64,000 bases of DNA from Scylla paramamosain (Eukaryota > Arthropoda > Malacostraca > Decapoda > Portunidae): the NCBI RefSeq assembly GCF_035594125.1, contig NC_087183.1, forward strand, positions 14,522,368 to 14,586,367. Reading direction: 5' to 3'. Shown here piece by piece: positions 52,756 to 64,000 of the stretch (position 1 is its first letter; each line of letters starts with the position of its first letter). The notes beneath the pieces were generated by a model, which had not been told where the DNA came from, made no database searches, and worked only from the letters and a program-made list of their open reading frames with translations. A program made the translations under genes and the position numbers.

Positions 52756-55490
52756 TATAGCAAGTTCGTAGATCCCACACTGAGGTCTGCTGTATCTAGT
52801 CCGCCTCAGCTGTAGCCTTGTCTGCCTCTGCCTGTCAAGCGTTAGTCTTCCTCAAGTCGTGGTCAGTGTTGCGGTGGTCCTAGGGAGTGAAGCGCCCTGA
52901 TATAGTGTTCCTGGGACTGTCTGTTCTGTGTGTCCCGATTTATTGGCTTACATTTAGACATTCGGGATAGTGTAAAGCGGGTGCTCGGAGGTATGGTTGT
53001 GTTGTACATATCATGTATATAGCAGTTAGGCTCCTCAGGCCAGTTATTATTTTGATGATCCAAAGTGAATGTTGCCATAGCCCAGATTAATTACTATGAA
53101 ATGATGCAAAGAATCTTCACTTGTTTTATCTCTGGTCATTCCATATGCCTGCTAGTCATGTTAGTCTTGTCTTAATTTTGTTGCATAAGGTACTGTCATA
53201 TAGTGCATTTACAACATACAGGAATATACATTCCTCTTGTCGCATAAATGAAAATGTTGAGATTTTAAAAGAAATGCTCTCCCGCATTCTAGTTATATAT
53301 TATCAAGTCTCTAGTCATTCCTAATCAATATCGTGTACTACCTGCTGGTTAAACTGCCTACATAAAGATTGGAAATAAACTGAGTAATGTTATCAAACAC
53401 GACATTAGCTCTGTCTTTACGTATCTATGTCTCATCAACTTTTGTTACATTGACATAGAAATAAGTCAGTCACTGGTGATCATTGGGTTTTGCATGGTTG
53501 CATCTACTGGTGCCCAGTCGTTGCCTGTGTGTCAGACTCATTTGGTTCAGGTGGAGGAAGCACAGAAGCACAGTACCAGTCAGTGGGCAGCCAACTCAGG
53601 CGGCTCCACGTTATATTTTATGCTTAAACTTGTGTTGAAATGTCTGTGTCCTAAAGCCATCTTAATTTTCTATAGATTCAATTCGTATTTATTTACTTCG
53701 GTTATATATCCAAAAATGTAAATAATATATAGTAAAATATCTGTAGATTAAACTATGCAAAATATAAACATGTTACAATTCCCGTAGTTATCAAGTAGAA
53801 ACTGACTCAGCTAAACAATGTGAAAGGATGCAAAAGTTTGACCAAGACTCGGACAAGTGCTGTGAGGGCGTGTGGTGGTGTGTCTTACCTGGGAGCGAGG
53901 AACTAGTGCAAGGTGAACAGTGGACACATGACACTTAGAGGTATTATGTTTGTCTTATACATTGTACTGTCATTGTTTTTATTACTTCATACATGGTCAC
54001 TTCCACACTACATAGTGGAAGCATTGTTTCCTTCATTCCAGAACACTTCAGTATGTGACAGCCAAGTTTTTTTTATATTTTTTAAAATTTTTCTTAATTT
54101 TTTTCATCTCAAATACACACACTGTTTTTAATTTTCTTAATACTCCCCAGGGGATTCTCGTTGCTTTATATTACTGTTACTCAGAGGGCCGGGCAGCAGT
54201 CATGGGGGACAGCTCAGGGTGGTGTAGATGCCAAGCAGTACGAATATTGAGTTAGCAGTGGGTGATAAAGACATAATAAAAGTATGTAACTATGTATGTC
54301 AACTTTCATGCTAAATAAAATATGAATAACTGCCTGAAGAAGGTGTTGCATGGCAAGGAGTGTAGGAGTCAACCCATGCAGTGGCTCCCAACCCCAGGGA
54401 AGGTTGCTTCAGTGGGATGTGGAACATGAAGGCTTCACTACTTCTTTGTTTGCAAAGATTCACTTTTTGAGAAATCACTGGTGTGTTATTAATTTGTGAT
54501 AATGTGGTGTTTTGCATTATGTTTGTACAAAATATGTTTTAAAAGCCAACAAATACAGAAAGTCATAGTGTTCAGTAAGAAATTAATTAGTGCTAATTTT
54601 TGGATGTTGACATTTATTGCAGTTTCCACTGAGAGAGTCACACAGACCACACACTCGGGTTGGGAACCACTGCTGCAGAGTTTCAAAATTTTGTAACCAC
54701 TCTAATCCTTCAGTCTAATCAGGAATGTCATGTGAAGGCAGTGCTGCCAGTTGTCTTGTTTCTTGAATTCCAGAACTCCTGACTCAGCTGAAAACATGGC
54801 ATGGAATCAGTCTCCAGGAAGCTGTTGTTGACATTCACAAGATATTATACATTAAATTTAATGTAATAAAGTTGACATTTCGTTTGACAGACTAGTCATA
54901 TATATAATTTTCCATTGTTCACCTAAGGATAATCATTAAAGACATCTACCTTCAGATCTCATATTAATGACATGGTAAATACAACTTTATCGTAATTTTA
55001 CTAAATGCTTGTGGTCTTATGATAACTTCCAGATATATAAGTCTTCTTTTTAGCCACTTTTCATTTCCCTGGTCTCGATAGTGTTCACCCTTTGGTAGTA
55101 AGGCTGAGCAGCTGTAGGGTTGTAACTCTCATCTGAACCCTGCATCATGTCAATACCAGACTGGTTATATGAACTAGTAAGACGTGTTCAATAAAGCCTA
55201 CCACCCTCGTAGTAAGTACATTACTACAATGTTCCAAGAGTTGCCAGCACAGGGACTCTTTCTGGAGATCCTCAAGAGACGCAAAGTGGTCAGTGCGGTG
55301 CGGCGCCCAAAGGAACAAGGTGATATATATGTCATTAATAACGAGGTTTAGTTGTGTGCCGTCCAAGGAATTAAATAGTTTTTTTATATTAAAAAGGACT
55401 TACGAAAAGTTGCAAGAAAATTTCATTCTTTAAGAAAAAAGTCCGAGGTCAAACTGAGCGTCACTCCTTAGCCGCCGATGACTTGCAGGA

Positions 55491-55700
55491 CCTTAATCTG
55501 AAACACCAGCGCCGCACCTCCACTAATTTAAAAAGGCTCTAGTTCAAGTGACACGGGTTTTTAAGGGTGTTTTTACGGTTTTGGTGGCAGTTTGATAAGT
55601 TTTCTACATTGTTAACAGTGGAAACTCTTGAGAAACTGGCTAGTCATCTCTGGCCTTTGAAAATAGTCGTGGTGAGAACAAGGTGTCTGAATACTGGCCA
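55491..55700 (+). mobile_element. MITE-like inverted-repeat element, copy C (intergenic)
   Basis: Termini TTAATCTGAAACACC and GGTGTCTGAATACTGG. The inside holds GGCTCTAGTTCAAGTGACAC and TTTGAAAATAGTCGTGGTGA. It lies between the two convergent genes. Confidence 0.8.
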
Positions 55701-57600
55701 TAATACTCATATCGCCTATCACCGTGGAAGTGACGATGACCAATGGACAGGAGCGAGGGTGGGAGATTACAGGACGCAGCAACCGCAACTGTACTCGGCA
55801 TTTTAGGAGGAAAGTCTTACTAATGGTGGCATAAGTTGCATTAATATGAAATACTCGCCTCTACTTTCACGGCAGACTGCGCTAAGCGGGCAGTACGAGC
55901 ACTTCCGTAAGGTGTTTTCTCAGATTGTCTTTGCTTGGTGGACGATCTTCAGTGTGGCCATATTCAAGTTTCCCGGCAAATTTTACTGTGGACGTCACGT
56001 GACGAGCTCATGAAGCTTCGTCTTGCTCGTCATCGTCTCATTGTTCATTAATTTTAATACATTGCCTCGTGGGGTTGATGGAGCTGCTTTTAATAATCTA
56101 TAATCAGTTACTAAAACAAAAACTACATAATTCTGCATGGACATCAAATAAGAGAAGGAAGCAAATCAGTACGATCGGTACGAAATGGCAACTTCAAGTG
56201 GTTCGAAGCAATGCACTGAGTCCAAGTAGGGGGAGAGTCAAAATGACGTCAGTTGGGCTGGAAGCAGTGGAGGGAAAATACGGAGCCGTTCTTCATTAAT
56301 ACAGGAGCGTCCTTGCCCAGTACTCGTTGCATTCTCCTTCACAAAAATACGTGGCTGCTTTCCTTTCTGGTGTGGCAGTCTGGCGCGGACACCACAAACG
56401 TGACTGCAGGGAAAGACACGTCCCCTTCCCCGGATTTCCTGGGCTTGCGTCGTCTCTAGGTAAGAATGGAAGCAAGGACGCCGTGTGTGATGGCCGTGTG
56501 CCCTTCAGGTTGTAGTTGTGAAGTTACAAAGACCTACTAACGATGACTTGAGACGAAAACCATCTAGTCAGCATTTCTGAATGCAAATTGGCTCTAGAAT
56601 TTGATAAGCGACTGATGATGAAGGCGATACAGTTTAAAATTATGAAGAAAATGCTCGTTCGTGGTGATTCACGCGTCAGTCAGATGTTTTGGGCAAGGGA
56701 TAAATACAGTAAAGGACAAGATTATTTTTTAGTCATTTATTTTCATTGCGCAGAGTATTGTACGTATTATTTTCATCATGATTTCTTGATTCCTTCTTAC
56801 CTTTTTCCTCTTGATCGGTAGATTCTTTCTGTAGTCTGTGGTCTGGTAATATTAGTATAAATAAATTAGATTAATGCGTAGTAGTTTAGTAAATAATTGA
56901 CTGCATTTATTCCTTTTGTCATCATACAAAGAGTCGTTATAAGCTGTGATAAATGGGAAACGACAGTGAATGAAACCATTTGGTATCATTTTTCTTTCTT
57001 TTACATAATCGTGGCGTATTTCTCATATAATAGTTGATATTTTCTCCCATGATACACGTACGTACCACCTGCGGGAACACTTGAGTAGCACGTCACGCAC
57101 ACTGACCTTGAGACAGATGTGAGCGTGGGAAAATTGCGGATCATGAAACTCTAAATGACTGAATTTCTCGGGTTTTCTTCTCTTCTTGTAGTTAATTATG
57201 TAAACAGATAATGACAACAGACGTTCCCCGGATTTTCTCCTTTTCTTATAGTTGATTATATGAGAACGTTTTCTGCTCACTGCTTCAGGAATAACTATTG
57301 CTAACGAGTAATGGTAAGTATGGATAGGATCAGCGGAGTGGGAGTACATGGGATAGGTGGAGGATAAGTGGATCGCTGGAGGATAGGAGCGTGATGGTGA
57401 GGTTTTGGGCGGTTCTTGTGTGAGGGAGTGTGGCTGTGTGATAGTGGGCGGCGGCAGGAGGGTATGCAGTGGCGTGGGCGGCAGTTGTGGTCTCTGAGGG
57501 CAAAGGCTTGGGTCAGGGAGGGGGTGGCACACTGGCCTGTAGCGGGAGTAGGACCCTTCTGCGGTGCGGCCACGTTCCAGGCGGCCCAGGGTGGCACGGC

Positions 57601-61602
<4,002 letters not shown>

Positions 61603-62430
61603 CTTGAATCCTGGTTGAGTCGAGGAGAGAGGGAGAGGGAGAGGGGCAGAACGAGTCTTGCACTGGTACTGTTCACGGTTCGTTAAGTCACTAAGCGAAC
61701 CTTCGCCAGCGGGATTGTAATATAGTGGCTTGTTATCACTTTATCTTATCCGCAGTCTTATCACGATCGAGCGGGGTTTCCTCTCATATCGATACTGGCT
61801 TATTACACGTAAGTTTCACAGGTATTTCCAGAGTTTTCGACACCCAAAAAATATTTGTCATTGTGGAAATGTCCGAACGGGAAACACGAGCAAAATTCAG
61901 TGTAAGTTTCATTTGTCGTCACGCAGATGCTTGTGTTTGTCTGGCTGTCTGTTGTTCTTTTAATCTGCAGGAATAGTTTCGATTTGGTATGCTACGAGTT
62001 GGTGGGGGAGGGAGGGAGAGAGGGAGGAGGTTTCTTTTCGTGGTAGGGATGGGGGTGGCGTCATGTTTTGTCGTATACGCAAGCTTGTGTACACGAAAGA
62101 AGAAGAAAGAACTATGAAATAACTAGAAAATAAGGAAAGAACAAGAAAAGTATAAACAAAAAAAAATAAATAAAACTACCATTGTTCCACTTTGTTCTAA
62201 AAAAAATACGTAGACAAAAACGGCCAAATGTGTCAAGGTTTAGTATGAGGCAGCGTGCGAGGCCATCGGTGACGTGCTCCACAAAGCAAACACAAGAGTC
62301 AATAAGCACAAGGCTACAGCGATAGGCAGGAGGCGTGTCATGAGGTACAGGGCGACGTGTGAAGGATGCGTGAATATTGTGGCATGTTTAGGCACTGTAG
62401 GCAGGTGGCAGGTGGCGGTGGCGTGGTTAA
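61603..62430. other. Region upstream of the IAP start codon
   Basis: Should contain the IAP 5' UTR and promoter. No core promoter motif could be fixed, and no other gene is seen. Confidence 0.5.
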
Positions 62431-62720
62431 GTGAGAGGGTGATGAGGTGAGGGAGGGAGGGAAGGAAGGAAGAGGGTGATGAGGTGAAGGAAGGAGGAGA
62501 AAGGTACAGGGTGATGAAAAAGGGAGGGAGAGGGTGATAAGGTGAGGAAGGGAAAGAGGGAAGGAAGAGGTTAATGAGGTGATGGAGGGAGGGCAAGGAA
62601 AGCGTGATGAGGAAGTGAGGGACAAAAGGAAGGAAGAGGGTGATGAAGGGAGGGAGGGAGAAGGTAGGGTAGGGAGAGCGTTATGTGAAAGGGATGGGGG
62701 GAGGGAGAGGTGATGACGGG
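62430..62720. repeat. G-rich GAGGGTGATGAGGTGA minisatellite
   Basis: Six or more degenerate units of 35-60 bp with GAGGGTGATGAGGTGAGG and GGAAGGAAGAG words. Confidence 0.75.
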
Positions 62721-64000
62721 GAGGTTGAAGGTAGAGGAAGATAAGGTAGAGGAAGAAGTAAAGGAAAATGAATGAGTCAGTTTTTTTTTTTTTTCTTTTC
62801 CGGAAGTCACGAGATAAATGGATGAAAGGTTATAGGTAATGATAAATTAGAGGAAAAAGCAAAGGTAAATTAATGAGTCAGCTTTCATTTTTATATTACC
62901 ATTGCATTGTTATTAAAGTTTACCCACGTCTTTTATTTGAAGCACCAAGACTACCGCCACTGAGGCAGCAGTAACGCGCTTCGCTTCGCTTAACTGTTAA
63001 ATTCCAAGCAACAGAAAATGAGGAAAAAAATCATATATATAAAGATTAGCAAACAAGTAGATAAATAAAATAAAAAATAAATTACTAGAATAAATAAACC
63101 AATAAGAAAATGAAATAAATAAATAAATAGATATACAAGTAGAATAAGCACAAACCTAGTCAATCTGGAACAAGGTCACCTAACAACACGAAATATTTTA
63201 CCATCCTGTCACGTGGAAAACGGAAGGAGATTAATTTCGTCTTTTCTACAATGATAAGATGAGAGAGCCGTGAAGTGCGTAGTGCATGACCATTTCAACA
63301 TCCATGAATTCGTTTGAGACGCGACGTGTGCCTCAGCGATGCACACTCGACAACATAATGTCTTGAACCGTCTCCACTGGCGCTCGAATCCCTCGACGAT
63401 TCCTGAATGCCCGAGACTTCCGTGACCGTATCTCCCTTATCAGTATATCCGTCCATTCATTCAGGTTTCATCAAGAGCAGTGAAGGCGGATTTCGGTAAA
63501 ACCTAAGAGATCGAGATACAGCATTCATATAGACGTCTGTGATCCTCTTTGTCCTCGTCCTGTAGTGGCTTGGAACAAATACTGATAAAAATGATAAAAT
63601 GAAGTTGGCGGCGGTGAGAAGTGACTTATCAGCGCACATGATCGCTTCATGTCTTCACGGCAGCGCGATAACAATCATAAGGTGCCCACGAGGCCATGGC
63701 ACACAAAGGTGGAGCCAACGTGCTCCTGGCGACCACTTTGTCCTCTTGTTTGACAGTGGATGGTCTAAGTATCTGTAAATTTAACGGTACTAGTAATATG
63801 ATGGACTGTGACGTTAATTTTTTTTATTGCAATGTTCGTCCTTTAACCTTCAGAATACTAGATAAAAAGGGGACAAATGGATATGAGAAGAATGAGGTTA
63901 AATTCGTCATTTCTAAGATAAAAAAAAAAAAATAATAATTTTGTATGGATATGAAAAAAAGTGATATTGACTTCACCATTCTGAGATAGAAAATATTTTT
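62721..64000. other. AT-rich end of window, no gene seen
   Basis: A/T-rich with AAAT runs near 63060-63130. A short direct repeat (ATGGATATGA, then TTCTAAGAT or TTCTGAGAT) lies at 63876-63990. Confidence 0.55.

Larger units (their letters stand above)
52335..57600. other. Convergent intergenic region between NELL and IAP
   Basis: Probably includes both 3' UTRs. Candidate NELL AATAAA sites are at 52338-52343 and 53374-53379. It also holds a GCA tract (52715-52755), MITE copy C, and ordinary AT-rich sequence. No gene is supported. Confidence 0.6.

Noticed and set aside
56253..56520. Possible exon ending in a donor-like CTCTAGGTAAGA
   Set aside because: The frame has no recognised homology, no matching acceptor in phase, and no continuing exon on the + strand.
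57023..57600. Minus-strand frames continuing past the IAP stop, with IINYKKRRK repeated twice
   Set aside because: The RING exon ends cleanly at 57601. The downstream frame is in another phase, lacks homology, and the repeat is a short duplication in probable 3' UTR.
63696..63935. 79-residue + frame near the window end
   Set aside because: It has no recognised domain, ends in poly-Lys from an A run, and has no supporting splice or promoter context.

Overview
The window looks like nuclear DNA of an arthropod, most likely a decapod crustacean. The reasons are the very high load of long perfect microsatellites (CT, GT, CTC, AGT, ATT), blocks of TTAGG, which is the arthropod telomere motif, at interstitial positions, intron-rich genes, and a NELL-type secreted protein gene next to a two-BIR IAP gene. 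The species cannot be named from sequence alone. Nothing resembles a bacterial, phage or plasmid system. There is no CRISPR array, and I found no tRNA or rRNA gene by eye.

Layout. Positions 1-9650 are simple repeats, purine- or pyrimidine-rich minisatellites and a TTAGG block, with no recognisable gene. Positions 9654-14735 hold one complete Ty3/gypsy-type LTR retrotransposon on the minus strand. It has 229-bp LTRs that look identical, a CATAG target duplication, a primer-binding site and a polypurine tract. Its coding region (gag, protease, RT, RNase H, integrase) is broken by two frame changes. Positions 14736-39000 return to microsatellites, degenerate tandem repeats and more CCTAA-type blocks, again without a recognisable gene.

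Positions 39028-52334 (+) carry 13 coding exons of a NELL-family gene. The signal-peptide exon lies further upstream and was not identified. Exon order and splice phases give a continuous 993-residue reading frame: a laminin-G/TSPN domain, a short coiled coil, two VWC domains, six EGF domains, three more VWC domains, and an unexpected tail of about 170 residues. Positions 57601-61602 (-) carry a complete seven-exon IAP gene encoding 448 residues (BIR, BIR, UBA-like, RING). The two genes converge, with about 5.3 kb between their stop codons.

Five copies of a roughly 200-230 bp element with long terminal inverted repeats (MITE-like) are scattered through the gene-bearing right half, four of them inside introns. 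A second dispersed repeat family occurs three times in the left half. NELL would act outside the cell as a modular adhesion and signalling protein. The IAP would act in the cytosol as a caspase-binding E3 ligase. Nothing suggests that they work together. I did not find convincing evidence of an undescribed biological system. The most interesting points are the NELL tail, the splice-site-like tandem repeat ahead of a NELL exon, the IAP splice donor embedded in a GA microsatellite, and the MITE family.
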